From assembly GCA_021199275.1 (NCBI GenBank), contig JAJQIJ010000013.1, forward strand, positions 16,913 through 80,912: a stretch of DNA of 64,000 nt, written 5' to 3'. The notes beneath the pieces were generated by a model. The model was not told the origin of the DNA. It searched no databases and worked only from the letters and a program-made list of their open reading frames with translations. Positions 44,054-54,647 of the stretch are shown one piece after another (within the stretch, counting starts at the first letter, position 1; each line of letters begins with the position of its first letter). Source of the DNA: Clostridiales bacterium. GTDB taxonomy: Bacteria; Bacillota; Clostridia; Oscillospirales; Acutalibacteraceae. Made by a program: the position numbers and the translations under genes.

Positions 44054-44689
44054 GTGATGCAAATGCCGAAAAAAACAGATAAAGACAATAAAATTACCAA
44101 TAATAATAGCGCCGCGCCCGAAGGCGCTGAAAATTCCGGCAGGGAAAGAAAAATATTTGCCGTGGCGGTTGCGCTTTTGATTGCGGCGGCAATTATTGTG
44201 GCCCTGATTTTTCACACCGGCGCCCAGTCAGACAGCGACAACGCGGCTGTTTCGCAAAACACAAGCGAAACTGTGGGTGCAGATGTTTCGGAAGATTCCG
44301 CCGCCGATTCAACGGAAAGCGGCACGCTTTCAACTGACTCAGACAGCACAGACGACACAGACGACATAAATGAAACGAGCGAAACGGCAGACAGCACGGC
44401 AGACGCCGAAACGGAAAGTGACGCCGAAGCTTCAACAGCGGCAAAAACCACAAAGCAGGCGCAGGGCTATTCGCTGCCGCTTAGCGTAAACCAGGCTCTG
44501 AACGCGCTTGAAGAGCATTACGGCAGCGGCTACAAAATAAACAGCACTGTTGAAGAGGGCGGCTATAACTATTTCGTTATATATGAAAACGGCGAAAAGT
44601 ATGCAAGCGTAAAGGTTGACCTTGAAACGGGGCAGGCAACAGAAACACTGGCTGCAACACAGCAAGCAACAGATTTTTATTTGGTATAG
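44054..44689 (+). CDS. Membrane-anchored acidic Ser/Thr/Asp-rich protein with C-terminal PepSY-like domain
   Basis: Single TM, low-complexity linker, then VNQALNALEEHYGSGYKINSTVEEGGYNYFVIYENGEKYASVKVDLETGQ. Confidence 0.55.
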   Translation: MMQMPKKTDKDNKITNNNSAAPEGAENSGRERKIFAVAVALLIAAAIIVALIFHTGAQSDSDNAAVSQNTSETVGADVSEDSAADSTESGTLSTDSDSTDDTDDINETSETADSTADAETESDAEASTAAKTTKQAQGYSLPLSVNQALNALEEHYGSGYKINSTVEEGGYNYFVIYENGEKYASVKVDLETGQATETLAATQQATDFYLV

Positions 44690-44725
44690 CCGCACCCCGG
44701 CCATATTAATTTAGGAGCAAAAATT

Positions 44726-46657
44726 ATGAAAGAAAAATTTTATATCACCACACCTATTTATTACCCGTCCGGCAACCCGCATATAGGCCACTGCTATACA
44801 ACTGTTGCCTGCGATTCCATTGCAAGATTTAAAAGGCTTCAGGGCAAAGACGTCATATTTCTTACCGGAACGGACGAACACGGGCTTAAAATTGAGCAAA
44901 AGGCGGCTGAAACAGGCGTTACGCCAAAGCAATATGTTGATTCAGTAGTTGCCGAATTTAAAAAGCTGTGGGAATTTATGAATATCAGCTATGACAGATA
45001 TATCAGAACCACAGACGACTATCACATTGAAACCGTGCAGAAAATTTTCAAAGAGCTTTACGACAAGGGCTATATATATAAGGGCAAATACACCGGCAAA
45101 TACTGCACCCCGTGTGAAAGCTTTTGGACTGAAAGCCAGCTTGTGGGCGGCAAATGCCCCGAATGCGGCAGAGATGTAATTGAATCTTCGGAAGAGGCTT
45201 ATTTTTTCAAAATGTCTCCATTTGCAGACAGACTTAAAAGCCTGCTTACCGAAACAGACTATCTGCGCCCGAAATCAAGGGCAAACGAACTGGTAAACAA
45301 CTTTATAAACCCCGGCCTTGAAGATGTGTGCGTTTCAAGGACTTCCGTAAAATGGGGCATTCCGGTTACTTTTGATGAAAAGCATGTAATTTATGTGTGG
45401 ATTGACGCACTGTCAAACTATATCAGCGCGCTGGGCTATAAAAACGAAGCCTATAATGATTTTGAAAGTTTTTGGCCGGCAGATGTGCACATGGTTGCAA
45501 AAGATATTATGCGTTTCCACGCGCTTATTTGGCCCGCAATGCTTATGGCGCTTGAACTGCCGCTGCCAAAGCACCTTGCCGTGCACGGCTGGATTATGTT
45601 TAACGGGCAAAAAATGTCAAAATCAATAGGCAACGTGGTTGACCCGTTTATATTGGGCCGCCGTTACGGGGCAGACGCCGTGCGTTACCATATTTTAAGG
45701 GAAATGGCCATAGGCTCTGACAGTTCGTTTTCAAACGAAACGCTGATTGCCAGAATTAATTCAGACCTTGCAAACGACCTGGGCAACCTGATTTCAAGAA
45801 CAGTTGCAATGGTAAACAAATATTTCGGCGGCAAGCTGCCGGCTGACAGGCAGGGGGGCGAATTTGACAGCGAGCTTATTGACTGCGCGCTGGCGCTGCG
45901 AAGCAATGTTGAACATTATGTTGACGAAACGCAGCTTAACAACGCGCTATCAGAAATATTTAAAGTAATTTCAAGGGCGAACAAATATATAGACGAAACC
46001 ACGCCGTGGCTGCTGGGGAAAGACGAAAGCCAAAAGGCGCGCCTTGCAAGCGTGCTTTACAACCTGCTTGAAGTAATCAGAATAGCCACCACGCTGCTTT
46101 CATGCTTTATGCCGGAAACAATGCCCAAAGCATGGCAGCAAATCGGTGCGGACAAGAGCGCGATAACATATGAAAACGCCGCCCGATTTGGCGTGCTGCC
46201 GGCTGATGTAAGCGTAACAAAAGCAGCCGCGCTGTTTCCGCGGATTGACGTTGAAAAGGAAATTGACGAGCTCAACGCAATAATAAAAAGCAACACCGAA
46301 AATGACGAAAGCGAAGCAAAAAAAGAAAGCGTTGCCGAAATCGGCATTGAAGATTTTGAAAATGTGTGCCTTAAAACCGCAAAAGTAATTTCATGCGAAA
46401 AAATCAAAAAAGCTAAAAAGCTGCTCAAGCTCATGCTGGACGACGGCAGCGCCAGCCCACGCCAGATTGTGTCAGGCATTGCGCCGTGGTACAGCGCTGA
46501 CGATTTAATAGGCAGAACAGTGGTAATTGTTGCAAACCTGAAAAGCGCAAAGCTGTGCGGCGAAACAAGCAGCGGCATGCTGCTGGCGGCAGATTCGCCA
46601 AACGGCGTAAAGGTGCTGTTTGCAGACGATTTGGGCCCCGGCTTAAAGCTCAGGTAA
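44726..46657 (+). CDS. metG: Methionyl-tRNA synthetase with C-terminal tRNA-binding domain
   Basis: TTPIYYPSGNPHIGHCYTT, KMSKSIGNVVDP, CTPC..CPEC zinc site, C-terminal EMAP-like domain. Confidence 0.98.
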   Translation: MKEKFYITTPIYYPSGNPHIGHCYTTVACDSIARFKRLQGKDVIFLTGTDEHGLKIEQKAAETGVTPKQYVDSVVAEFKKLWEFMNISYDRYIRTTDDYHIETVQKIFKELYDKGYIYKGKYTGKYCTPCESFWTESQLVGGKCPECGRDVIESSEEAYFFKMSPFADRLKSLLTETDYLRPKSRANELVNNFINPGLEDVCVSRTSVKWGIPVTFDEKHVIYVWIDALSNYISALGYKNEAYNDFESFWPADVHMVAKDIMRFHALIWPAMLMALELPLPKHLAVHGWIMFNGQKMSKSIGNVVDPFILGRRYGADAVRYHILREMAIGSDSSFSNETLIARINSDLANDLGNLISRTVAMVNKYFGGKLPADRQGGEFDSELIDCALALRSNVEHYVDETQLNNALSEIFKVISRANKYIDETTPWLLGKDESQKARLASVLYNLLEVIRIATTLLSCFMPETMPKAWQQIGADKSAITYENAARFGVLPADVSVTKAAALFPRIDVEKEIDELNAIIKSNTENDESEAKKESVAEIGIEDFENVCLKTAKVISCEKIKKAKKLLKLMLDDGSASPRQIVSGIAPWYSADDLIGRTVVIVANLKSAKLCGETSSGMLLAADSPNGVKVLFADDLGPGLKLR

Positions 46658-46664
46658 TATTACA

Positions 46665-47438
46665 ATGTATAAAAATATATTTGATTCGCATGCGCATTAT
46701 GACGACCCCGCTTTTGACCCTGACAGAGACGAACTGCTTACTTCCCTGCCTGAAAACGGGGTCTGCGCAGTTATAAGCTGCGGCTGTGATTTAAAGTCTT
46801 GCGAAGCCAATATGCGCCTTGCCCAAAAATATGAATTTGTATTTTTTGCCGCAGGCTTTCACCCTGAAAGCTTAGCTGGCGCTGCGCTTTCGGACATAAG
46901 CAAAATAGAAAAATATTTAAATCACGAAAAATGCGTTGCCATAGGCGAAATAGGGCTTGATTACCACTATATGGCCGCCGCGAAAGACGTGCAAAAGGAA
47001 TTTTTCATGCGCCAGCTGTTTCTTGCAAAAGAGCTTGACATGCCGGTGATAATTCACGACAGGGAAGCTCACGGCGACACGCTTGAAATAATAAAGCAAA
47101 TTAAGCCGGGGGGCGTGCTGCATTGCTTTTCCGGCTCACGCGAAACGGCAAATGAAATAATAAAAGCCGGCATGTATATAGGCGTGGGCGGCTCTTCCAC
47201 TTTCAAAAATGCAAAAAAGACCCTTGAAGTTGCGGCAGCGCTGCCGCTTGAGCGCCTGCTGCTTGAAACAGACTGCCCTTATCTTGCACCGGTGCCTTTC
47301 AGGGGCAGGCGAAACGACAGCTCTTTAATAGCATATGTAGCTGAAAATCTGGGCAGGGCGCGAAATATGCCGGCCCAGGAAATAATTGACATTGCCGCTG
47401 AAAACGCACGGCGTTTGTTTAAAATAAAGACGCGCTGA
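46665..47438 (+). CDS. tatD: TatD-family hydrolase
   Basis: IFDSHAHYDDPAF, AIGEIGLDYHY, LLETDCPYLAPVPFRGRRN. Confidence 0.95.
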   Translation: MYKNIFDSHAHYDDPAFDPDRDELLTSLPENGVCAVISCGCDLKSCEANMRLAQKYEFVFFAAGFHPESLAGAALSDISKIEKYLNHEKCVAIGEIGLDYHYMAAAKDVQKEFFMRQLFLAKELDMPVIIHDREAHGDTLEIIKQIKPGGVLHCFSGSRETANEIIKAGMYIGVGGSSTFKNAKKTLEVAAALPLERLLLETDCPYLAPVPFRGRRNDSSLIAYVAENLGRARNMPAQEIIDIAAENARRLFKIKTR

Positions 47439-47476
47439 AAAACGCCGCTGTGCACAGCCTGAATGTGAAACCAAAG

Positions 47477-47507
47477 GCCGCCACGTTAAAACGTGGCGGC
47501 TTTTTTT
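47477..47507 (+). terminator. Intrinsic terminator after tatD
   Basis: GCCGCCACGTtaaaACGTGGCGGC followed by T7. Confidence 0.93.
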
Positions 47508-47679
47508 ATGCAACTAAATAATTTAGGCAAGAAATATCCCCCGCCCTGTAATGCTGCGGGGAGCGCCTTTTTTCTTGGGTGAAAATCACAACTCACCTTG
47601 CCGGGGCGGTATCGGCTGAAAAGGCGGGGCAATCTTCGCATCTTTTGCCGGCAAGGCGCCGCTTTGGCCACATTTGCTA

Positions 47680-47708
47680 TTGACAAAATTACGCTGATAT
47701 TTTACAAT
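47680..47708 (+). promoter_or_regulatory. Promoter of signal peptidase/sortase cluster
   Basis: TTGACA-17-TACAAT, ~180 nt upstream of the first CDS. Confidence 0.6.
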
Positions 47709-47892
47709 TTAAATAGCCAAAGCCGGGTTTTTCCGCCGGGGGCGGCATTTCTGCACCTTTCCGGCGCCCAAGCGCCCAATGCCTTTTATAAGTGGTTTTA
47801 TTTTTGCAAAACCGCTTTGCCAGTGATACCCTGGCATAATTGCACGGCGGAACAAACGGGGCTTTTTTAAATATTTTACCGGGGGAGTAATT

Positions 47893-48618
47893 ATGAAACA
47901 GAACAAAGAAAACAAAGGTAAAAAGACTTCCGCAAAACATGTTATTTTATCTGTAATAGGCATAATATTGTGCATTATTTTAATTCCGATTCTTGCAATA
48001 AACATTACTTTGATAATCAAAAGCTACACCAGTTCAGACGAAGTGCCGGCGGTTGCCGGATATATGCCCATGATTGTATTGACAGATTCAATGTACCCGG
48101 AAATTGAAAGCGGAGACCTTATAATATGCCACACTGCCGAAGCGCAGGACGTTGAAGTGGGCGACATAATTGCGTTTTTTGACCCGCAAAGCAGTTCCAG
48201 CATAGTTTCGCACCGCGTTATTGACATTGTGACTGAAGACGGCGAAATTTATTTTGAAACAAAGGGCGACAATAATAATGTGGCAGATTCAGAGCTTGTG
48301 CCGCAGGACAACCTTGTGGGCGTGTGCATATCTGTTATAGCCGGCGCGGGTAATGTGGCAATGTTTATGCAAACCACACAGGGAATGATTTTATGCATAG
48401 TCTGCCCCATTGTTTTGCTTGTGATTTATGACATAATCCGCCGCAAAATTTATGAAAAAGATAAAAAAGACAACACCCAAATGCTGCTTAAGGAACTTGA
48501 AGAGCTCAAACAGCAAAAGGCACAAGGCGCCGTTTCAGAGCCCGCCATTTCAGGCGAAAGCGCCGTGCAAGCCGCTGAAAGCGCACAACAAACCGAAAAC
48601 CACGAAGAAAACCAATAA
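47893..48618 (+). CDS. Signal peptidase I, SipW/ER-like type
   Basis: N-terminal TM, LTDSMYPEIESGDLII catalytic Ser, SHRVIDI His, C-terminal TM. Confidence 0.87.
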   Translation: MKQNKENKGKKTSAKHVILSVIGIILCIILIPILAINITLIIKSYTSSDEVPAVAGYMPMIVLTDSMYPEIESGDLIICHTAEAQDVEVGDIIAFFDPQSSSSIVSHRVIDIVTEDGEIYFETKGDNNNVADSELVPQDNLVGVCISVIAGAGNVAMFMQTTQGMILCIVCPIVLLVIYDIIRRKIYEKDKKDNTQMLLKELEELKQQKAQGAVSEPAISGESAVQAAESAQQTENHEENQ

Positions 48619-48677
48619 ATAAAATACGCCCGCCTGCCATAAAGGCGGGCGTTGCCTGAATTTTAGTAAGACTGAAT

Positions 48678-49274
48678 GTGACAATGCTAATGGAAAATAA
48701 ATCAAGAAAAGCAAAAAGTGCAAAAAAACTTATAAAAGCAGCTTTCAGGGCATTGCTTATATTGGTCATATGCTTTCTTTTAGGCGTAAGCATATATTCC
48801 AATATAGAAAAAAACGCCGGCGAACAAATGCCCATGCCGCTTGGCTGGGGCGTGTCAATAGTGGCGTCCGGCAGCATGGAACCAGAGCTTTCGGTAAACG
48901 ACCTGGTTATAATTAAAGAAACGCAGGAAATAGCGCTTGGAGACACCATTGTTTATGAAACAGACAGCGGCAGTCTTGTCATTCATAAGGTTATTTCGAT
49001 TGACGGCAGCACAATTACAACGCAGGGCATTGCCAACAACACGCCGGACCAGCCCATTGACATATCTGCCGTTAAAGGAAAGCTTGTTTACAGCATTCCG
49101 AAAGTGGGCGCTGTAATAACCGCGCTGAAAACGCCGGCGGGCATAATAATATTGCTTGTGGCAGCGGTGCTTTTGTTTGCAGCCCCGAACTTCATAAAAA
49201 CAAAAAAAGACAACAGCGGCGAAGACCCAGAAAAGCTGAAAGAGGAAATTAAAAAATTAAAAGATGAGCAATAA
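48678..49274 (+). CDS. Signal peptidase I, SipW/ER-like type (second copy)
   Basis: VASGSMEPELSVNDLVII, VIHKVISIDG, flanking TMs. Confidence 0.87.
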   Translation: MTMLMENKSRKAKSAKKLIKAAFRALLILVICFLLGVSIYSNIEKNAGEQMPMPLGWGVSIVASGSMEPELSVNDLVIIKETQEIALGDTIVYETDSGSLVIHKVISIDGSTITTQGIANNTPDQPIDISAVKGKLVYSIPKVGAVITALKTPAGIIILLVAAVLLFAAPNFIKTKKDNSGEDPEKLKEEIKKLKDEQ

Positions 49275-50001
49275 AAAATCTTTGCGCTGGCGTTTACCCC
49301 TTATCATAATTCTTATTATTGTAATAGCAATTTCGGGCTATAAAATTTATGACTATCTGTCTGAAATAAGCACCGCAGTCAAAGAAACAGACAGCCTGGC
49401 CGAAATTGCAGTAAGCGAAGCCGAGTCAGGCGAAGCTGCGCCTATTTCAGTTGACTTTGACAAGCTTTTAAGTCAAAATGCAGACATAATTGCGTGGATA
49501 TACTGCGAAGACACGCCGATTAACTACCCCATAGTTCAGGCTTCTGACAACAGCTATTACCTGCGCCGCCTGACAGACGGCAGCTATAACCGCGCGGGCA
49601 CACTGTTTATGGACTGTAATAATAAAAGCGACTTTTCCGACTTAAACTCTGTAATTTACGGGCATAATATGAAAACAGACATAATGTTCGGCACGCTGCC
49701 CGAATATGAAGAGCAAAGCTATTATGACGAACACCCGGTAATGTGGCTCTTTACCCCGCAGCAAAATTATAAAATTGAATTGTTTGCCGCTTTTCTTACG
49801 AGCGCCGGCTCTGAAATTTATGAAGCTCTTGACACCGAAGAGCAGCTGGGCGAATATATTGCAGACGCCCTGGCAGAATCTGACTTCAAGGCAGAAATTG
49901 ACCCCACCGGCGCAGAACATATAATAACACTGTCAACCTGCTCATATGAATATAACAATGCGCGCTATGTTTTAATAGGCGTACTTAGCGAATGCAATTA
50001 A
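49264..50001 (+). CDS. Class B sortase
   Basis: N-terminal TM; NYPIVQASDNSYYLRR; VIYGHNM (His), TLSTCSYEYNNARYVLIG (Cys/Arg). Confidence 0.92.
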   Translation: MSNKKSLRWRLPLIIILIIVIAISGYKIYDYLSEISTAVKETDSLAEIAVSEAESGEAAPISVDFDKLLSQNADIIAWIYCEDTPINYPIVQASDNSYYLRRLTDGSYNRAGTLFMDCNNKSDFSDLNSVIYGHNMKTDIMFGTLPEYEEQSYYDEHPVMWLFTPQQNYKIELFAAFLTSAGSEIYEALDTEEQLGEYIADALAESDFKAEIDPTGAEHIITLSTCSYEYNNARYVLIGVLSECN

Positions 50002-50079
50002 CATAAAAAGTTGGTGTTCTATTAAACGGCTTGCACCGCGGTTAAATTTTGCCGCCGGGCACGATAAGCTAAATTCAAA

Positions 50080-50115
50080 AGAGCCGCCGATACAAACGTA
50101 TCGGCGGCTCTTTGA
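50080..50115. terminator. Bidirectional terminator between sortase and trpA
   Basis: GAGCCGCCGATACaaacGTATCGGCGGCTCTTT. Confidence 0.88.
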
Positions 50116-50190
50116 ATAGTTGCCCGGCTTTTTAAATGCCCACCGTTGGGTGCCGGGGCGGCAGCCGGCGCTCTTTGGCTGGCTTTTGTT

Positions 50191-50961
50191 TTATTCCATT
50201 GCCAGCTTCATTTCCTTTACATATTTATAAACCTGTTCGGGGGCGTTTTTGCCATATTTTTCAACAAGGCGCACTATGGCGGAACCGACTATTACACCGT
50301 CTGCCACACGGGAATATTTTTTTGCCTGTTCAGGCGTGCTGATTCCGAAGCCTATTGCCACCGGCGTGTCTGTAACGGCTTTTATGGCGGCGGTGATTGA
50401 CTCAAGGTCTGTTTTAATTTCGTTTCTTACCCCCGTAACGCCGAGAGATGAAACTTCATAAATAAACCCCTGTGCGTCTTCGGCAATCATTTTTATGCGT
50501 TCGTCGCTTGTGGGCGCAATAAGTGAAATTACGTCTATGCCGTATTTTTCGGCAACGTCTGAAAGTTCGTGTTTTTCTTCAAACGGCATGTCAGGTATTA
50601 TTACCCCGCTTATTCCGCTTTCCACGGCACGGCTTAAAAACCTGTCATAGCCATATTTAAAAAGCACGTTTAAATATGTCATATAAACCAGCGGCACGTC
50701 GGTTTCTTTTGAAATTTCTTTTGTAAGTTCAAAAACCTTGTCTGTTGTAGTGCCGTTTGCAAGTGAACGAATATTTGCCCCCTGAATTACAACACCCTCT
50801 GCAATCGGGTCTGAAAAAGGAATGCCTATTTCAATTAAATCACAGCCGCCTTCGGCCATTTTAAGTATTATCTGCCTGCTTGTTTCCATGTCCGGGTCAC
50901 CGGCAGTCACAAAACCTATAAACGCCTTTTTGCCGGAAAATGCTTTTGCTATTTTATTCAT
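50191..50961 (-). CDS. trpA: Tryptophan synthase alpha chain
   Basis: [36 protein letters not shown]. Confidence 0.97.
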   Translation of the reverse strand: MNKIAKAFSGKKAFIGFVTAGDPDMETSRQIILKMAEGGCDLIEIGIPFSDPIAEGVVIQGANIRSLANGTTTDKVFELTKEISKETDVPLVYMTYLNVLFKYGYDRFLSRAVESGISGVIIPDMPFEEKHELSDVAEKYGIDVISLIAPTSDERIKMIAEDAQGFIYEVSSLGVTGVRNEIKTDLESITAAIKAVTDTPVAIGFGISTPEQAKKYSRVADGVIVGSAIVRLVEKYGKNAPEQVYKYVKEMKLAME

Positions 50962-52138
50962 AAATTTCTTTCCCCCTGTACCTTGCTATGGCGGCCACGT
51001 CTTTGTCTCCCCTGCCGGAAAGGCAGCAAATTATAATTTCGTTTTTATTCATTTGCGGCGCAATTTTCATTACATGGGCTATTGCATGCGCGCTTTCAAT
51101 GGCGCAAATTATGCCTTCCGTTTTTGCAAGATATTCAAACGCGTTTACGGCTTCGTCGTCAGTCACAGGCACATATTCCGCCCTGCCCGTGTCTTTAAGA
51201 TGGGCGTGTTCAGGGCCAACACCCGGGTAATCAAGCCCCGCCGATATGCTGTAAACAGGCGCAATCTGGCCGTATTCGTCTTGGCAAAAATATGATTTCA
51301 TGCCATGGAAAACGCCCGGTGTGCCGGTGGCCATTGTGGCTGCGGTTTCTTTTGTGTCAACACCCTTGCCTGCCGCTTCACAGCCAATAAGGCGAACATC
51401 TTTATCATTAATGAAATTATAAAACATGCCCATGGCGTTTGACCCGCCGCCCACACACGCCAGCACAGCGTTCGGCAGCCTGCCCTCTTTTTGCAAAATC
51501 TGTTCGCGCGCTTCCTGGCTTATAACAGCCTGAAAGTCGCGCACTATAGTGGGAAATGGGTGCGGCCCCATGACAGAGCCAAGCACATAAAGCGTGTCGT
51601 CTACGCGCGACACCCATTCGCGCATGGCTTCGTTTACCGCGTCCTTTAAAGTCATGGTGCCGGTGCAAACCGGGTGCACCTTGGCGCCTAAAAGTTCCAT
51701 TCTGTAACAGTTAAGAGCCTGGCGTTCAGTGTCAAGCTTGCCCATATAGATTTCACATTCAAGCCCCATAAGCGCTGCCGCGGTGGCAGCCGCAACACCG
51801 TGCTGCCCCGCGCCGGTTTCCGCTATTATGCGCGTTTTGCCCATTTTTTTTGCAAGCAGGCACTGCCCCAAGACATTGTTGATTTTATGCGCGCCGGTGT
51901 GGTTTAAATCTTCACGCTTCAGGTAAATTTTGGCGCCGCCCAAGTCCTGCGTCATGTTTTCAGCATAATAAAGCAGCGACGGCCTGCCCGCATATTCCCT
52001 GTTTACAGTGTCAAGCTCTTTTATAAAGTCAGGGTCGTTTTTATAATGTTCATAAGCTTTTTCAAGATTTATAATTTCATTCATCAGCGTTTCTGGTATA
52101 TACTGCCCGCCGTGTATTCCGAATCTGCCTTTATTCAT
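50954..52138 (-). CDS. trpB: Tryptophan synthase beta chain
   Basis: [34 protein letters not shown]. Start moved to 52138. Confidence 0.97.
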   Translation of the reverse strand: MNKGRFGIHGGQYIPETLMNEIINLEKAYEHYKNDPDFIKELDTVNREYAGRPSLLYYAENMTQDLGGAKIYLKREDLNHTGAHKINNVLGQCLLAKKMGKTRIIAETGAGQHGVAAATAAALMGLECEIYMGKLDTERQALNCYRMELLGAKVHPVCTGTMTLKDAVNEAMREWVSRVDDTLYVLGSVMGPHPFPTIVRDFQAVISQEAREQILQKEGRLPNAVLACVGGGSNAMGMFYNFINDKDVRLIGCEAAGKGVDTKETAATMATGTPGVFHGMKSYFCQDEYGQIAPVYSISAGLDYPGVGPEHAHLKDTGRAEYVPVTDDEAVNAFEYLAKTEGIICAIESAHAIAHVMKIAPQMNKNEIIICCLSGRGDKDVAAIARYRGKEIYE

Positions 52139-52715
52139 ACCTTGCAATCTCCAATATTCTTTTGATTTTATTGTAATCCTTAACGCCGCCGGTTTCAACG
52201 CCTGACGAAATATCAAGCGCAAACGGCTTTACCGTTTCAATGGCTGATTTTAAATTGCTTTCACAAAGCCCGCCTGCCAAAAAAAACTTTTTTTGCGTTT
52301 TGGGAATGTTTTTCCATTCAAATGCCTGCCCGCTGCCCGCGCCGGAATCGAACATGAAATATTCGCAGTCATAGTCTTTAAGCTTTGCGCCCGCTGCGCC
52401 ACCGGCGACCTTAAAGCATTTTATTACAGGCGCTTTTATTTTTTTACAATAGCCGCCGCTTTCATTGCCGTGCAGCTGAACTATGTCTATTATGCCGCTG
52501 CTGACAAAGAAATTTATGCGTTCTGTGTCGTCGTCAACAAACACGCCTACCGCCTTTATTTCACCGCAAAGCCGAGACTTAAGGCGCTTTGCCGTTTCCA
52601 TGTCAATGCTTCTGCGAAAGCCGGGGGTTAATATAAAGCCCGCAAAGTCCGGCTTTAATTCGTTTACATAATCAATGTCCTGCTCGCGCCTGAGCCCGCA
52701 AATTTTAATTAGCAT
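52131..52715 (-). CDS. trpF: Phosphoribosylanthranilate isomerase
   Basis: [35 protein letters not shown]. Confidence 0.95.
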   Translation of the reverse strand: MLIKICGLRREQDIDYVNELKPDFAGFILTPGFRRSIDMETAKRLKSRLCGEIKAVGVFVDDDTERINFFVSSGIIDIVQLHGNESGGYCKKIKAPVIKCFKVAGGAAGAKLKDYDCEYFMFDSGAGSGQAFEWKNIPKTQKKFFLAGGLCESNLKSAIETVKPFALDISSGVETGGVKDYNKIKRILEIARYE

Positions 52716-53496
52716 TGCCCCTGAGCTCCTTTAAAGCCGCAGCCCTGTCAGGCGCGCGCATAAGCGCCTCGCCTATAAGCACGGCATTTGTGTTATTAGC
52801 TTGCAGCGTTTCAATGTCTGCCCTGCTTTTTACGCCGCTTTCGCTGACATATATAATGTTTTCGGGAATCAGCCGTCTCATGCGCGCCGAATTGGAAACG
52901 TCAACCGAAAAGTCGTTTAAATTTCTGTTGTTTACCCCCACTATGCGCGCCCCGGCGCGAAGAGCCGTTTCTGTTTCAGGCTCACTATGCGCTTCCACCA
53001 GCGCGCTGATTCCCAAATCATTGCAAATTGCAATATATTCCCTGATTTGGCTTTCCGAAAGCAACGCGCATATAAGCAGCACACAGTCTGCCCCCAATAG
53101 CTTTGCTTCATAAATCTGGTAACTGCTAAGCGTGAAATCCTTGCGCAGCACCGGAATTGAAACAGCAGCTTTGATTTTCCTTAAATATTCGTCTGCGCCC
53201 AAAAACCACCTGGGCTCTGTAAGGCATGAAATGCAATCTGCGCCGCCCTTTTCATATTCAAGCGCAATTTTCAAATAAGGAAAATCAGGCGATATAAGCC
53301 CCTTTGACGGGCTGGCTTTTTTAATTTCGCATATAAACGAAAGGCCGGGTGCGCCCAAAGCTTTTTCAAATTCAAACGCGCCCTTTTTCATTGCCAGCGC
53401 TTTTGCTGTTACTGACTTTTCGCTTTCTTTTTTCTTAATAGCCGCATATCTTTCTTTGGTATAAGCGGCAATTTCATTTAAAATAGTGTTACTCAT
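52705..53496 (-). CDS. trpC: Indole-3-glycerol phosphate synthase
   Basis: FICEIKKASPSKGLI, LRKDFTLSSYQIYEA, GVNNRNLNDFSVD. Confidence 0.97.
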   Translation of the reverse strand: MSNTILNEIAAYTKERYAAIKKKESEKSVTAKALAMKKGAFEFEKALGAPGLSFICEIKKASPSKGLISPDFPYLKIALEYEKGGADCISCLTEPRWFLGADEYLRKIKAAVSIPVLRKDFTLSSYQIYEAKLLGADCVLLICALLSESQIREYIAICNDLGISALVEAHSEPETETALRAGARIVGVNNRNLNDFSVDVSNSARMRRLIPENIIYVSESGVKSRADIETLQANNTNAVLIGEALMRAPDRAAALKELRGNAN

Positions 53497-54511
53497 TTGT
53501 TATCTCTGTAAATTTATTCAGCGTTTCAAGCGCCCTGCCTGAATCAATGCTTTCGGCAGCTATGTCCATGGCTTCCTTCAGGCTGACTTTGCCGCGCCTA
53601 TCAACATATATTCCGCCGCCCGCGTTTAAAATAACGGCTGTTCTTTGCGCGTCTGTTCCGCCGCCTGCCAGCACGGCCCTTGTTATTGCGGCGTTTTCCT
53701 GCGCCGTGCCGCCCAATAAGTCTGACTTTTTATAACGTTTAAAGCCGAAATCTTCAGGCTTTATGGTGTAATATTTGATGTCTGTGTTTCTGACTTCTGC
53801 AATGGCAGTTTCGCCGCAGGCGCTGATTTCGTCAAATGTGTCAAGCCCAAACACCACCAAAGCGTCTTTAACGCCGAGCTTTATTATAACCTTTGCAATT
53901 TTTTCAACATATTCCCTGCTGAAAACGCCCAAAACCATCATGTCTGCCCCGGCGGGGTTAGTCAAGGGGCCCAAGATATTAAACACAGTTCTTATGCCTA
54001 TTTCCTTGCGCACCGGCCCCACAAAGCGCATTGCGCTGTGGTATTTCTGCGCAAACAGAAAACACATATTAGCTTCATCAAACGCTTTTTTCATAACGGC
54101 CGAGTCGGCGTTTACATTGACCCCCAAAGCTTCAAGGCAATCTGCCGCGCCGCTTTGAGACGACGCCGCGCGGTTGCCGTGCTTGGCAATTTTTACGCCG
54201 GCAGCAGCAAGCACAAAAGACGCTGTGGTAGATATGTTGAAGCTGTTTGACTTATCGCCGCCGGTGCCCACTATGTCAAGCGAATGCACCGCCCCGTCAA
54301 AATGCAGGGCGCGGCTGCGCATGCCGTTTGCCGAGCCGGCTATTTCATCGTCTGTTTCGCCTTTAATCGCAAGCGCGGTTAAAAAAGACGCAATAAGCGC
54401 AGCAGAGCATTCGCCGCCCATGATTTCCTCAACGGCGCTCTTTGCTTCGTCATAAGTAAGATTTTCGCCTGCCGTTACCTTAAAAAGTAAATCCTTTAAC
54501 ATTGTTACCAT
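53489..54511 (-). CDS. trpD: Anthranilate phosphoribosyltransferase
   Basis: DIVGTGGDKSNSFNIST, KHGNRAASSQSGAADCLEALGV. Confidence 0.97.
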   Translation of the reverse strand: MVTMLKDLLFKVTAGENLTYDEAKSAVEEIMGGECSAALIASFLTALAIKGETDDEIAGSANGMRSRALHFDGAVHSLDIVGTGGDKSNSFNISTTASFVLAAAGVKIAKHGNRAASSQSGAADCLEALGVNVNADSAVMKKAFDEANMCFLFAQKYHSAMRFVGPVRKEIGIRTVFNILGPLTNPAGADMMVLGVFSREYVEKIAKVIIKLGVKDALVVFGLDTFDEISACGETAIAEVRNTDIKYYTIKPEDFGFKRYKKSDLLGGTAQENAAITRAVLAGGGTDAQRTAVILNAGGGIYVDRRGKVSLKEAMDIAAESIDSGRALETLNKFTEITNE

Positions 54512-54647
54512 AAACCTTTCCGGCTGCAAAATTTTAAACCACGTTATTCCCGCGCGGCCGAACGGGGCGTGATATGAATTCATCAAGGCAAAAGCTTTGA
54601 GTGAATTGGTTGTAATTTTATAATCGTAAGCGCATGAAAGCGGAAAT

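Noticed and set aside
47709-47892. c-di-GMP or TPP riboswitch ahead of the signal peptidase cluster
   Set aside because: Key consensus blocks for those classes were not found by eye; left as an unclassified leader.
48626-48650. CGCCCGCC...GGCGGGCG hairpin between the two signal peptidase genes as a terminator
   Set aside because: No T run follows; more likely an mRNA processing or stability hairpin, not supported enough to annotate.
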